Source: Cyclobacteriaceae bacterium
GTDB taxonomy: Bacteria; Bacteroidota; Bacteroidia; Cytophagales; Cyclobacteriaceae
NCBI GenBank assembly: GCA_015488485.1
Contig: WFNR01000028.1
Span: forward strand, 1 to 63,782
DNA length: 63,782 bases
Direction: 5' to 3'
Both the position numbers and the translations under genes were made by a program. This document shows positions 8,098-17,258 of this stretch, piece after piece (position 1 is the first letter of the stretch; each line of letters opens with the position of its first letter). The notes beneath the pieces were generated by a model. That model saw only the letters and a program-made list of their open reading frames with translations. It had not been told where the DNA came from and made no database searches.

Positions 8098-9993
8098 CTA
8101 TTTCTTACCGGCAATGATTTTTTCCACTACCTCAGGGTCAAGCAGGGTCGAAATATCGCCAAAGTCATCGGTGATACCTTCAGCAATCTTTCGCAGTATT
8201 CTGCGCATGATTTTGCCGGAGCGGGTCTTGGGCAGGCCCGGCACGATCTGAATCTTATCAGGTTTGGCTATAGGCCCGATGATGTTGGCCACCGTAGCCC
8301 TGATTTCTTCTTCCAGGTTTTCTTCGGTACGGCCGGTAGTATCGGCAATCACATAGGCATAGATACCTTGTCCTTTTATCTCGTGTGGGTAGCCCACCAC
8401 AGCCGACTCCACCACCCGCGGGTGTTCGTTAATGGCATTTTCCACCTCAGCCGTGCCCATGCGGTGGCCCGATACGTTGATCACATCATCTACCCGGCCC
8501 AGAATACGGTAGTAGCCGTCTTCATCGCGCTTTACGCCATCACCGGTAAAATAATAGCCCGGAAACTGGCTGAAATAGGTCTGCCGGCAGCGCTCGTGGT
8601 CGCCATAGGTGGTGCGCAGCATCGAAGGCCAGGGAAATTTGATACACAGGTTGCCTTCCACGCTGTTGCCTTTGAGTTCATGGCCGTCATTATCAAGTAT
8701 TACCGGCTGAATGCCCGGCAGCGGCAGGGTGGCATAGGCCGGTTTGGTAGGGGTAATGCCGGCAATAGGCGATATCATAATACCTCCGGTTTCGGTTTGC
8801 CACCAGGTATCTACAATCGGGCAGCGCCCTTTGCCCACGTGGTCGTGGTACCAGTGCCAGGCCTCTTCATTGATCGGCTCCCCTACCGTACCCAGCACCT
8901 TGAGCGATGACAGGTCTTTGCCTTCCAGCGGCTGGCGCCCGAAGGCTTGCAGGGCGCGGATAGCCGTAGGGGCGGTATAAAACTGGTTGACCCGGTGCTT
9001 GTCCACGATATCCCAAAAGCGACCGGCATCGGGCCAGGTAGGCACGCCTTCAAACATCAACGTGGTAGCTCCGGCCAGCAACGGCCCATAGACTATATAG
9101 GAGTGCCCGGTAATCCAACCAACATCGGCCGTGCACCAATACACATCGCCCTGGCGGTACTGAAAGACGTTCTCAAACGAAAACTGTGTATAGACCATAT
9201 AGCCTCCGCAGGTATGCACCACGCCTTTGGGCTTGCCGGTAGAGCCGGAGGTATAGAGAATAAATAACATATCCTCAGCATCCATTTCTTCGGCCTCGCA
9301 GGTGTCGGGCTGGCCGGCTATGGCATCATGCCACCAGATGTCGCGGTTGTCCTGCATGTTTACCGGTCCCCCGGTGCGCTGTAACACGATTACCTTCTCT
9401 ACCGAGGTACATTTGGTGAGCGCCTCATCCACTACAGCCTTTACGGGTATTACCTTGGCCCCCCGGTAGTTCTCATCGGCTGTGAGCACCAGGCGTGCCT
9501 GGCAGTCGTTTATACGATCGGCCAGGGCGGTGGCCGAAAAGCCGGCAAACACCACCGAGTGAATGGCCCCTATGCGGGCACAAGCCAGCATGGCAATGGC
9601 TGCTTCGGGTGTCATGGGCATGTATATAATCACCCGGTCGCCTTTGCCGATGCCTTGCGCCTTCATAGCATTGGCAAATTCATTTACCCGGTGGTAGAGT
9701 TCACGATAAGTGATGGTAAGGGCGGTTTCGGCCGGGTCGTTGGGTTCCCAGATAATAGCCGGCCTGTCACCCAGGGTGTAGAGGTGGCGTTCCAGTATAT
9801 TCTCAGTGATATTGAGCTTGCCACCTACAAACCATTCTACACTGGGCTCGTCAAAATTCCAGCGCACTACCTCCTGCCAGAGCTGGCGCCAATGAAAGGT
9901 CTCGGCTATGCGGCTCCAGAACTGCTCGGGCTGCAATACACTTTTTTCATACTCATGGATGTAACCGGCCAGGGTGTGTATTTTGATACTCAT
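8098..9993 (-). CDS. acs: Acetyl-coenzyme A synthetase (AMP-forming)
   Basis: A 631-residue cytosolic enzyme that turns acetate, ATP and CoA into acetyl-CoA through an acetyl-AMP intermediate. The ATP-binding loop YTSGSTGKPKGVVHT, the acetate-pocket segment around DTWWQTETGG, the hinge region GRVDDVINVSGHR and the C-terminal PKTRSGKIMRR are present. The Lys in that last motif is the site controlled by acetylation in other Acs proteins. Length is normal. It probably forms a two-gene operon with the 65-residue protein downstream. Confidence 0.95.
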   Translation of the reverse strand: MSIKIHTLAGYIHEYEKSVLQPEQFWSRIAETFHWRQLWQEVVRWNFDEPSVEWFVGGKLNITENILERHLYTLGDRPAIIWEPNDPAETALTITYRELYHRVNEFANAMKAQGIGKGDRVIIYMPMTPEAAIAMLACARIGAIHSVVFAGFSATALADRINDCQARLVLTADENYRGAKVIPVKAVVDEALTKCTSVEKVIVLQRTGGPVNMQDNRDIWWHDAIAGQPDTCEAEEMDAEDMLFILYTSGSTGKPKGVVHTCGGYMVYTQFSFENVFQYRQGDVYWCTADVGWITGHSYIVYGPLLAGATTLMFEGVPTWPDAGRFWDIVDKHRVNQFYTAPTAIRALQAFGRQPLEGKDLSSLKVLGTVGEPINEEAWHWYHDHVGKGRCPIVDTWWQTETGGIMISPIAGITPTKPAYATLPLPGIQPVILDNDGHELKGNSVEGNLCIKFPWPSMLRTTYGDHERCRQTYFSQFPGYYFTGDGVKRDEDGYYRILGRVDDVINVSGHRMGTAEVENAINEHPRVVESAVVGYPHEIKGQGIYAYVIADTTGRTEENLEEEIRATVANIIGPIAKPDKIQIVPGLPKTRSGKIMRRILRKIAEGITDDFGDISTLLDPEVVEKIIAGKK

Positions 9994-10078
9994 GGCGAAG
10001 AGTGTTTGTTAAGACAAGAAAATATAGGAAGTGCCAATATACAAACTGTGGCGGAAAATTGGTAAACTCAGGTTGCTT

Positions 10079-10810
10079 TTAGCCCAACAACCATTGTGCA
10101 CCCACTGCCATGGCGGCTCCTAACAAGCTCACCAACAGGCGCATGATATTAAACTGATGCTGTGGGCTGCCTTCGAAAACGATGGTAGTGGATATGTGCA
10201 GAAAGCTGCCACTTACCAGGGCAAACAAGGCTTCGGCTACCTGCTGCGGTAAGTGAGCGGTATCGCTAAACCATACACCTGCTGGCGAGGCTACCGCAAA
10301 AATTAGCAGAAAAAATAGCGGCCAGAGGCTTTTTTTATACTTACAAAGGAGCACCGTCATCATGGCAAAAGCGGCCGGCACCTTGTGAAGCACTATACCG
10401 GTCAGCAAAGGCCAGGAGCCGGCAATATTCAACTCAACCGAGTGCCCCAGCAAAGTGCCCTCCAGAAAGGCATGCACCGACAAGCCCACCATCAAAGAAA
10501 GCGCCAACCCACTATGATGCTGGTGATCCTCTTCACTATGATGCACATGACCATGCTCAGCCCCCTGCGTAAGATATTCAAGTATTTGCTGCATATAAAA
10601 GCCTGCCAAAACCAATATGCCCATGAGAAAAGGTGTCCGGGTGCCGCCAAACAGCTCGGGCAGTACATGTACCAAGGTAATGGCAAACAAATAGGCTCCG
10701 GCAAAGGTAAGCACAAGAGGAAAGATCCGCTGACGTTCCAGTTTAAGGCGATAGGCCAACAAACCGCCAAGCACTGCGGTAATAAACAACGTTATGATGT
10801 TTATCCACAT
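10079..10810 (-). CDS. ZIP-family divalent metal transporter
   Basis: A 243-residue inner-membrane protein with about eight membrane helices. The loop after helix 3 is His-rich (HGHVHHSEEDHQHHSG, residues about 84-99), typical of ZIP carriers of zinc or iron. The metal-site helices hold VHAFLEGTLLGHS and VLHKVPAAFAM, matching the family pattern HxxxEG and HKxP. The start codon overlaps the apbE stop by one base (TAATG), so the pair is translationally coupled. Substrate metal cannot be told from sequence. Confidence 0.85.
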   Translation of the reverse strand: MWINIITLFITAVLGGLLAYRLKLERQRIFPLVLTFAGAYLFAITLVHVLPELFGGTRTPFLMGILVLAGFYMQQILEYLTQGAEHGHVHHSEEDHQHHSGLALSLMVGLSVHAFLEGTLLGHSVELNIAGSWPLLTGIVLHKVPAAFAMMTVLLCKYKKSLWPLFFLLIFAVASPAGVWFSDTAHLPQQVAEALFALVSGSFLHISTTIVFEGSPQHQFNIMRLLVSLLGAAMAVGAQWLLG

Positions 10811-11859
10811 TACTCCTGTGGTTGGTCGATCAAAGAAACGAACGGTTTAATGCCCTCTGTCATATAAACAGCAACTTTACCCTCCTTGTCGGTATAAATC
10901 AGCAAGGCGTCTACCTCCGGAATCCTGGCCAGCATTTCTTTGGCCGGCTCCATACCCATTACCATACAGGCGGTAGCCAGGGCATCGGCCAGCAGGCATT
11001 CATCGGCAAATACAGAAGCGCTCAGAATATTGCGCTGTACCGGATAACCCGTAACCGGGTCAATAGTATGGGAGTAACGTTTACCATCAACCACCCGGTA
11101 ATTGAAGTTATTAGCAGAGGTAGCCACTGCCCGGTCGGTAAGCTGCACGGTAGCTATAAAACGCTGATTGAGTATATCCGAGGCCGGGTCAATAATGCCT
11201 ATTTTCCAGGGTTCACCACGGGCATTGGTGCCGGCACATACTACTTCACCACCTATTTCCACAAAATAGTCGGTAATGCCCTTGGTACGCAGAAAATTGG
11301 CAATAATATCTACAGCATAACCTTTGGCGCTGGCGCTGAAATCGAGCTGTACACGCGGATCTTTTTTGCGCACATAGTTATAGTCGAATTCCACCAGATT
11401 AAAATCGGTGAATTGCAACAGCGAGTCTATCACAGCCGAATCGGGTTGTACCTCATGTTGAGGCCCAAACCCCCAGGCATTTACCAGCGGCATCACAGCG
11501 GGGTTGTAGGCTCCGTGGCTCCACTCATATACCTGCTTGCTGACTTCCAGCACCGGGTAGAAAAACGGACTCTTATATGATTGCGAGCCATCGGAGTGAT
11601 TGAACAACGAGAGTTCCGAATCGGGTATATAGTGGCTCAGAGCATGGTTGAAAACCATCAGAATCGAATCTACTGCAGGCTTAAAATTGCGTTGCTGCTT
11701 GTCTTTATACTTAATATGCCAGGCTATACTGCCAAAGGTCTGCCCTTCAATGGTAACCAGGGGTGCCGGCCTGCTGTAATACCAGTAAACCAGTACTACA
11801 ATCATTAGCAGCAAGGGCAAGAGGCGCTTGCGCGACAACATTTCACGTACTACACTCAT
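10810..11859 (-). CDS. apbE: FAD:protein FMN transferase, ApbE family
   Basis: A 349-residue envelope protein that covalently attaches FMN to a Thr of flavoproteins such as Na+-NQR or RNF subunits. An N-terminal membrane segment (about residues 14-28, LLPLLLMIVVLVYWYY) anchors it outside the cytoplasm. The catalytic core shows DFSASAKGYAVD, EIGGEVVCAGTN, and the late motif SHTIDPVTGYPV, followed by ADECLLADALATACMVMG. All are standard ApbE motifs. It is the first gene of a two-gene operon with the ZIP transporter. No flavoprotein target is in the window. Confidence 0.92.
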   Translation of the reverse strand: MSVVREMLSRKRLLPLLLMIVVLVYWYYSRPAPLVTIEGQTFGSIAWHIKYKDKQQRNFKPAVDSILMVFNHALSHYIPDSELSLFNHSDGSQSYKSPFFYPVLEVSKQVYEWSHGAYNPAVMPLVNAWGFGPQHEVQPDSAVIDSLLQFTDFNLVEFDYNYVRKKDPRVQLDFSASAKGYAVDIIANFLRTKGITDYFVEIGGEVVCAGTNARGEPWKIGIIDPASDILNQRFIATVQLTDRAVATSANNFNYRVVDGKRYSHTIDPVTGYPVQRNILSASVFADECLLADALATACMVMGMEPAKEMLARIPEVDALLIYTDKEGKVAVYMTEGIKPFVSLIDQPQE

Positions 11860-11931
11860 GCAACAAATTTAACACAGCCGATGTGTAATTCTGCTTTCAT
11901 CTTTTTAATTTAGTGTAAATTGCAGGCAAAT

Positions 11932-12963
11932 ATGCGAGAAGATTATTTAAGCGGAGAAAGAGAGCGTCTGACCCCTGAGGAGAAGGAGTTTGAAAAAGCC
12001 CTGCGCCCATTGAGTTTTAGCGACTTTACCGGCCAGGAAAAGGTGGTTGAAAACATCAAAATCTTTGTACAGGCGGCCAGGCAGCGTGGCGAACCGCTCG
12101 ATCACGTATTGCTGCACGGCCCGCCCGGGCTGGGCAAAACCACTCTGTCGCATATTATTGCCAACGAGCTCAACGCCTCCATCAAGGTTTCCTCGGGGCC
12201 GGTGCTCGACAAGCCCGGAGACCTGGCCGGCTTGCTTACCAACCTGGAGGCCAACGATGTGCTGTTTATCGATGAGATACACCGGCTCAATCCGGTGGTG
12301 GAGGAGTACCTCTATGCCGCTATGGAAGACTACCGCATAGACATTATGCTCGACTCCGGCCCCAATGCACGCAGTGTGCAAATCAGCCTGGCGCCCTTTA
12401 CGCTGGTAGGCGCCACCACCCGGGCCGGGCTACTCACCGCACCACTGCGGGCCCGCTTCGGCATCAATGCCCGCCTGGAATACTACCCGCCCGGGCTGCT
12501 CACCAAAATCATTAAGCGCTCGGCTGCCATACTTGACACCGCCATTACCGATGAAGCGGCCAGCGAAATAGCCAGGCGCAGCCGCGGCACCCCGCGTATT
12601 GCCAATACCCTGCTACGCAGAACACGTGATTTCGCCCAGGTAAAAGGCGATGGCCGTATTACCCTCGATATAGCCAATATGGCGCTGGAGGCCTTGGATG
12701 TAGACCGCAACGGTCTGGACGAAATGGACAACCGGATTCTCTCCACCATTATCGATAAATTCAAGGGCGGCCCGGTAGGGCTTACCACCATTGCCACTGC
12801 CTGTGGCGAGGAGGCCGAGACCATTGAAGAAGTGTATGAGCCTTACCTGATACAGGAAGGCTACCTGAAGCGCACCGCCCGCGGTCGTCAGGCTACCGAG
12901 CTGGCCTACCGCCACCTGAACAGGGTGCCGCCCTCACAAACCCCCGATCTGTTCAACAGCTAG
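11932..12963 (+). CDS. ruvB: Holliday junction branch migration ATPase RuvB
   Basis: A 343-residue AAA+ motor that with RuvA drives Holliday junction migration. Walker [10 protein letters not shown], Walker B FIDEIHRL, sensor 1 region VGATTRAG and the C-terminal winged helix ([21 protein letters not shown]) are all present. I chose the ATG at 11932 over a TTG at 11920, since family members begin close to the REDYLSGE segment. It is followed after 6 bases by queG, so the two are probably cotranscribed. Confidence 0.95.
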   Translation: MREDYLSGERERLTPEEKEFEKALRPLSFSDFTGQEKVVENIKIFVQAARQRGEPLDHVLLHGPPGLGKTTLSHIIANELNASIKVSSGPVLDKPGDLAGLLTNLEANDVLFIDEIHRLNPVVEEYLYAAMEDYRIDIMLDSGPNARSVQISLAPFTLVGATTRAGLLTAPLRARFGINARLEYYPPGLLTKIIKRSAAILDTAITDEAASEIARRSRGTPRIANTLLRRTRDFAQVKGDGRITLDIANMALEALDVDRNGLDEMDNRILSTIIDKFKGGPVGLTTIATACGEEAETIEEVYEPYLIQEGYLKRTARGRQATELAYRHLNRVPPSQTPDLFNS

Positions 12964-12969
12964 GCTGCC

Positions 12970-13941
12970 ATGAGCCAACGTGCCCGCCACACAGCCCTGA
13001 TCAAGGCTCTGGCTGCCGAACTGGGTTTTGCCGCTTGCGGCATAGCCCGCGCCCGCAGACTGGATGAAGAAGCCTCCCGGCTGGAAGCCTGGCTGCAACA
13101 GGGCTATCACGGCAGCATGGCCTATATGGCCAACCACTTCGACAAGCGCCTCGACCCCTGCGAGCTGGTGCCGGGTGCCCGCAGCGTAATCAGCCTGCTG
13201 TACAACTACTACCCACAGCAGGAAATTAACCCCGGTAAACCTTATAAACTGGCGCGCTATGCCTATGGCAAAGACTACCATAAGGTAATAAAAAAGAAGC
13301 TCAACCATCTTTTTACGCGCCTGAAAGAAGAGGCCGGGGATATCAACGGCCGCTATTTTGTGGATTCGGCCCCGGTAATGGAGCGCCAGTGGGCACGCTT
13401 GGCCGGCCTTGGTTGGCTCGGCAAAAACGGCCTGTTGCTCTCTAAGCAGAAAGGCAGTTATTTCTTCCTGGCCGAATTGATCGTGGATCTGGAACTCGAC
13501 TACGACCAACCACTCCCCGACCACTGCGGTACCTGCACGCGCTGCCTGGACGCCTGCCCGACAGCCGCCATCGTAAAGCCCGGTGTGGTAGATGGCAGCC
13601 GCTGCATCTCATATTTTACCATTGAGCTGAAAGCGAATGAACACCCCCCTGCCGACCTGCCACCGGATGGCTGGATTTTCGGTTGTGATGTCTGCCAGGA
13701 GGTGTGCCCCTGGAACCGCTTTGCCACCCCGCACCAGGAGCCCGCCTTCCAGCCAAAAAAAGCACTGACAGAGATGACTGCCGAAGACTGGCAGCAGCTT
13801 ACCCAGGAGCAATTCACCGAACTGTTTAGTGGTACGGCCGTGATGCGCACCGGCTTTGCCGGACTGAAAAGAAATATTGCCCGCGTAAACCAACACCTGG
13901 AAGGCGAAGCCGGTAACAAAAACAGCTCCAACAGTAGATAA
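12970..13941 (+). CDS. queG: Epoxyqueuosine reductase QueG
   Basis: A 323-residue cobalamin-dependent iron-sulfur enzyme for the last step of queuosine synthesis, reducing epoxyqueuosine in tRNA. Two ferredoxin-like cluster motifs are clear: CGTCTRCLDACPTAAI (about 179-194) and CDVCQEVCPWN (about 238-248). The N-terminal half carries the RYAYGKDYHKVIKKKL segment of the family. It is shorter than the E. coli protein, lacking the C-terminal HEAT-like part, as seen in many Bacteroidota. tgt at 58954 supplies another step of the same pathway. Confidence 0.93.
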   Translation: MSQRARHTALIKALAAELGFAACGIARARRLDEEASRLEAWLQQGYHGSMAYMANHFDKRLDPCELVPGARSVISLLYNYYPQQEINPGKPYKLARYAYGKDYHKVIKKKLNHLFTRLKEEAGDINGRYFVDSAPVMERQWARLAGLGWLGKNGLLLSKQKGSYFFLAELIVDLELDYDQPLPDHCGTCTRCLDACPTAAIVKPGVVDGSRCISYFTIELKANEHPPADLPPDGWIFGCDVCQEVCPWNRFATPHQEPAFQPKKALTEMTAEDWQQLTQEQFTELFSGTAVMRTGFAGLKRNIARVNQHLEGEAGNKNSSNSR

Positions 13942-13961
13942 AGGGAATAACGACCCGCTGG

Positions 13962-14330
13962 CTATATATTTTGTTGCGGAGAATTTACAGCCTTGTTGCT
14001 TCTGATGGATTTCAGAGTATCCGCTATAACCCGTTGCTCTTCTTCAATATCAAAATCATTTTGCAGACCAAGCCAAAATTTAGGCGATGTGCCGAAATAG
14101 GAACTCAATCGTAAAGCTGTGTCGGCAGTAACTCTCCTTTTGCCTTTTATTATTTGAGAAATCCTTGTTTGAGGGATTTCCAGATTCTTTGACAGTCTAT
14201 AGGCGGTTATATTCATTGGTATCATAAACTCATGCAAAAGGACTTCACCAGGGTGTATATTTTTTAACCGGGAATTGTCATTAGACAATCTAATGACAAT
14301 TGACGAATTGAAAATCAATGAGTTATGCAA
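13962..14330 (-). CDS. HigA-type antitoxin / XRE-family addiction-module regulator, fused to a repeat-derived start
   Basis: The HigA-like part (about residue 22 onwards, LKNIHPGEVLLHEF) has a helix-turn-helix at AYRLSKNLEIPQTRISQIIKG and the family ending TSPKFWLGLQNDFDIEEE. HigA binds its own promoter and neutralises a HigB-type RNase. Normally the protein starts only a few residues before IHPGE. Here the first 21 codons are read from the dispersed repeat at 14266-14453, which is inserted exactly at the expected start. No higB-like toxin gene lies next to it: queG is on one side and gldJ on the other. It is an orphan antitoxin, possibly still expressed from within the repeat. Confidence 0.8.
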   Translation of the reverse strand: MHNSLIFNSSIVIRLSNDNSRLKNIHPGEVLLHEFMIPMNITAYRLSKNLEIPQTRISQIIKGKRRVTADTALRLSSYFGTSPKFWLGLQNDFDIEEEQRVIADTLKSIRSNKAVNSPQQNI

Positions 14331-14453
14331 TTAATTGTATTATCCAAAAAGGATTTTCAATTGTCACGGTTAACCCTGACAAGTTATTGTTTTCCAATAA
14401 CTTCGTCAGCCCGAAGGGCAAAATTGTCAATTCTATTGACAATTTTGGGTTAA
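14266..14453. repeat. MITE-like dispersed repeat, copy 1
   Basis: About 188 bases, strongly similar to 38534-38718. The ends are imperfect inverted repeats (aaccgggaattgtc and gacaattttgggtt, 11 of 14 matching), and internal hairpins are present, such as attgtcattaga/tctaatgacaat and aaaattgtcaa/ttgacaatttt. It contains no transposase and lies across the start of the HigA-like gene. Confidence 0.8.
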
Positions 14454-14583
14454 ATTTCCCATTTTTTGTGTTTTTTGTAGTACTCGAAACAACATCTTAG
14501 CATTAAAAATATCGTTTGTCGGATTTTTAATTATTACAAATATCTTGACTATCAAACCAAAAGAGTGAAGTAAATATTTAAAA
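14454..14583. other. AT-rich intergenic stretch between repeat and gldJ terminator
   Basis: No gene or RNA was recognised. Together with the repeat before it, this fills the gap between the HigA-like gene and gldJ. Confidence 0.5.
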
Positions 14584-14615
14584 CGAAAAAAGCCCCGCCA
14601 ATAAATAGCAGGGCT
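14584..14615 (-). terminator. Rho-independent terminator of gldJ
   Basis: On the minus strand AGCCCTGC, a 9-base loop and GCGGGGCT form a stem with one G-T pair, followed by a run of T (complement of 14584-14590). It lies 33 bases after the gldJ stop. Confidence 0.8.
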
Positions 14616-14647
14616 GTCGTTCGAGTTACAACAAATGAAGTTCTTTT

Positions 14648-15907
14648 CTAATAGTTGGTGCCGGCTCTGATCATGGCGCAGCGGAAACCGATGGTAGCTG
14701 TAGCTGAGTCCTGATCGAGGTACCTGCGCGTACCGGGCGACAACCAGTAGGCTACATCCTTCCAGGAGCCTCCTTTATACACGCGCGATTTATTGGATAT
14801 CAGTTGTGTATTGGGGTTATATGAATCTACATTATCCAGGAAGTCGTCCCTGCGCATGGGGTTCAGGTCTTCCATATCCTGATACGACAGAGGCCTGTAC
14901 AGATCTTGTACCCACTCGCTTACATTGCCGGCCATGTTGTAAAGGCCATAGTCGTTGGGCGGGAACTCATAAATATAAGCGGGAATCATGGCACCATCGT
15001 TGAGCTTACCGGCAATACCGGCATAGTCACCGCGGCCGCGCTTAAAGTTGGCCAGGAAATAACCCATCTCCTTGCCATAAGGGTTTCGCAGTGCATGGCC
15101 ATCCCAGGGGTACAAACGCTGGTGCGTCTGGTTTTCATCCTGCCACTGAGTGCCAATCATGGCCTGGGCGGCATATTCCCACTCGGCCTCAGAAGGCAGA
15201 CGATAGGCCGGCAAGGCGATACCCGACTCAATGGGCGGCACAAATTCTTCCTCGGGCTTCAGGCTGGCCAGGGTAGCCGAATCAGGCTCGTATCTGCCTT
15301 TTTCCATGGCATCGCGCAGCATTTTGCGGTTTACCGCTTTGGTACGCCAGGCGGCATATGCATTGGCCTGCACCCAGCTTACTCCTACTACCGGGAAGAA
15401 ACGGAAACCGGGATACCGCAGGTAATACTCCTGATAGGGGTCGTTGAAAGCCAGGCGACCTTCCCATACATCTTCACGGGGCGTGATCGACTTGATATAG
15501 GCAGCCTGCGCGGCACTATCGGTAAAAGATTTTTCGCCTTTGGCATAAAACATGTACTCCAGCCAGTGGATATTGGCCACTTCGGTTTCGTCCATGTAAA
15601 AAGAAGCCACTGTAACAGTACGCTCCAGGTTGTCGCGGGCCAACAGGATGTCCTCTTCGAATGAACCTAACACCATGCGCCCCCCTTCTATATAAACCAG
15701 ATTGGGGCCTTGCGGCTGCTCCTCAAAATCATGCACCTGGAAAGTGGTATCCCCTTCATTGAAGTACAAACCGGTAGCCGTACTATAGGGGCCCGGATTG
15801 CCACTGTTGGGCTTGGTGCTGCCCCCGAACATCTTACATGAAGTTGCCAGAAAGGCCAACCCGCCAAGCAAGGCTACAAACTTTACCACTCGAACAGAAG
15901 TCCTCAT
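14648..15907 (-). CDS. gldJ: Gliding motility / type IX secretion lipoprotein, GldJ type
   Basis: A 419-residue lipoprotein. The ATG at 15907 is chosen because it starts a lipoprotein signal (MRTSVRVV, hydrophobic core, FLATSC); an upstream Met at 15970 would bury that signal. The mature part is a formylglycine-generating-enzyme-like (FGE-sulfatase) fold: LVYIEGGRMVLGS, YMDETEVANIHWLEYM, YPVV-like FFPVVGVSWVQANAYAAW, LPSEAEWEYAAQ, and a C-terminal VYKGGSWKD...GFRCA segment. GldJ and GldK share this fold; the ending and the VYIEGG opening favour GldJ. These outer-membrane lipoproteins form part of the gliding motor and type IX secretion ring. It stands alone here and has its own terminator. 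Confidence 0.8.
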   Translation of the reverse strand: MRTSVRVVKFVALLGGLAFLATSCKMFGGSTKPNSGNPGPYSTATGLYFNEGDTTFQVHDFEEQPQGPNLVYIEGGRMVLGSFEEDILLARDNLERTVTVASFYMDETEVANIHWLEYMFYAKGEKSFTDSAAQAAYIKSITPREDVWEGRLAFNDPYQEYYLRYPGFRFFPVVGVSWVQANAYAAWRTKAVNRKMLRDAMEKGRYEPDSATLASLKPEEEFVPPIESGIALPAYRLPSEAEWEYAAQAMIGTQWQDENQTHQRLYPWDGHALRNPYGKEMGYFLANFKRGRGDYAGIAGKLNDGAMIPAYIYEFPPNDYGLYNMAGNVSEWVQDLYRPLSYQDMEDLNPMRRDDFLDNVDSYNPNTQLISNKSRVYKGGSWKDVAYWLSPGTRRYLDQDSATATIGFRCAMIRAGTNY

Positions 15908-16145
15908 ATTTTTGAAATTTTCAGTTATCTCAGTGTCAATTTTAGCGATATCTTTTGATATCCGTTTCAAATAAAAGGCAAAATAGTATTTATGTCCAAT
16001 AAAACTGCAATATTTCCTAAAAAAATATCACAATCACCTCTTATTTGCTTATTCTTAACCCAAAAAAAAGAAATTTATTGCAGAAAGCGGTAAAAAATTG
16101 GCAAGTCTTATTTGCCGGCTTAGATTTGAAACATATTTATCCGCC
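15908..16145. other. Divergent intergenic region between gldJ and the TPR gene
   Basis: An AT-rich 238-base region that must hold promoters for both directions. I could not pick a convincing promoter pair. Confidence 0.4.
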
Positions 16146-17258
16146 ATGAAAAAGACCCTGATTATTTGTCTGGTTGTACTACCCATGCTGGCCCGCAGCC
16201 AGGACCTGAGCCAGTTGCTGGCTGACGGCAAGCAGCAAGTAACAGCCCAGGAGTACGACAAAGCCTATGAGTTGTTTACCAAAGCCATCCGGCAATATCC
16301 CGGAGATTTTGAGCCGTACTACCAGAGGGGGTTGATCAAGCTGCTGCGTGAAGATTTCTATGGGGCAATTGCCGATTTTACTTTCGGCCTGGAAGTGGCC
16401 CCAAAAGCAGCCCGTGCCTACAACAAGCGGGGCGAAGCCAAGTACTACCTGGGCGATGACCCCGGAGCCATAGCAGACCTGAGTAAGGCTATAGACCTGG
16501 ACCCGCAAATGGCCGAAGCCTATACCAACCGGGCCTTTGCGCGGTTCGACATGGACGATCTGGAGGGCGCCTATTTCGATTTCTCCCAGGCGCTGGAGCT
16601 ACAGCCCCAGGATGCCGATCTGCTGTTTAACCGCGGAGTGGTGCGCAGCGAACTGGGTGAGTATGTAGGCGCCATTGACGATTTTAACCGCTCGCTGGCC
16701 CTCGACAGCCTGGATGCCGAAGTGTATAACAACCGCGGCCTGGCCTACTATGCCCTGGGAGAATACAACCGGGCTATTGCCGACTATGATGCCGCCATAA
16801 GACTGGATTCTACCGATGCGGTAAAATACGACAACCGGGCGCTGGCCAAAACCGCCCAAGACGACCTGCAGGGGGCCTTGCAGGACTACGACCGTTCGGT
16901 GGCGCTCTATGACGAAGATCCTGACACCTACAACCTGCGCGGGGTGGTAAAATATGATCTGGAAATGTACCAGGAAGCCCTGACCGATTTCGATCAGGCC
17001 ATAGCCCTGGACCCGGAAGTACCGGTTTATTATGAAAACCGGGCAGCCGTAAAAAATGATATGGGTGACTACAAAGGGGCCATTGAGGATTATACCAACT
17101 CAATCATACTCTTCCCTAACGATCCGGAAATATTTTATTACCGAGCCATGGCCAAATTCAGCCTCAACGACAACTATGACGGCTGCTTCGATCTACGCAT
17201 TGCTGCCGATATGGGTCTGCCGGAAGCCAACGCTGCCTTAAAGGAAAAATGCAAGTAA
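16146..17258 (+). CDS. Secreted tetratricopeptide repeat protein
   Basis: A 370-residue protein. The ATG at 16146 begins a signal peptide (MKKTLIICLVVLPMLARSQ), so it is periplasmic or surface-exposed. The mature part consists of about ten consecutive TPR units with the typical pattern Y-x-x-A-I-x-D-F-x-x-A-I-x-L-D-P, for example GAIADLSKAIDLDPQMAEAY and EALTDFDQAIALDPEVPVYY. Such solenoids act as protein-binding scaffolds; the partner is unknown. Its end overlaps the sugar transporter start by 10 bases, which points to an operon. Confidence 0.85.
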   Translation: MKKTLIICLVVLPMLARSQDLSQLLADGKQQVTAQEYDKAYELFTKAIRQYPGDFEPYYQRGLIKLLREDFYGAIADFTFGLEVAPKAARAYNKRGEAKYYLGDDPGAIADLSKAIDLDPQMAEAYTNRAFARFDMDDLEGAYFDFSQALELQPQDADLLFNRGVVRSELGEYVGAIDDFNRSLALDSLDAEVYNNRGLAYYALGEYNRAIADYDAAIRLDSTDAVKYDNRALAKTAQDDLQGALQDYDRSVALYDEDPDTYNLRGVVKYDLEMYQEALTDFDQAIALDPEVPVYYENRAAVKNDMGDYKGAIEDYTNSIILFPNDPEIFYYRAMAKFSLNDNYDGCFDLRIAADMGLPEANAALKEKCK

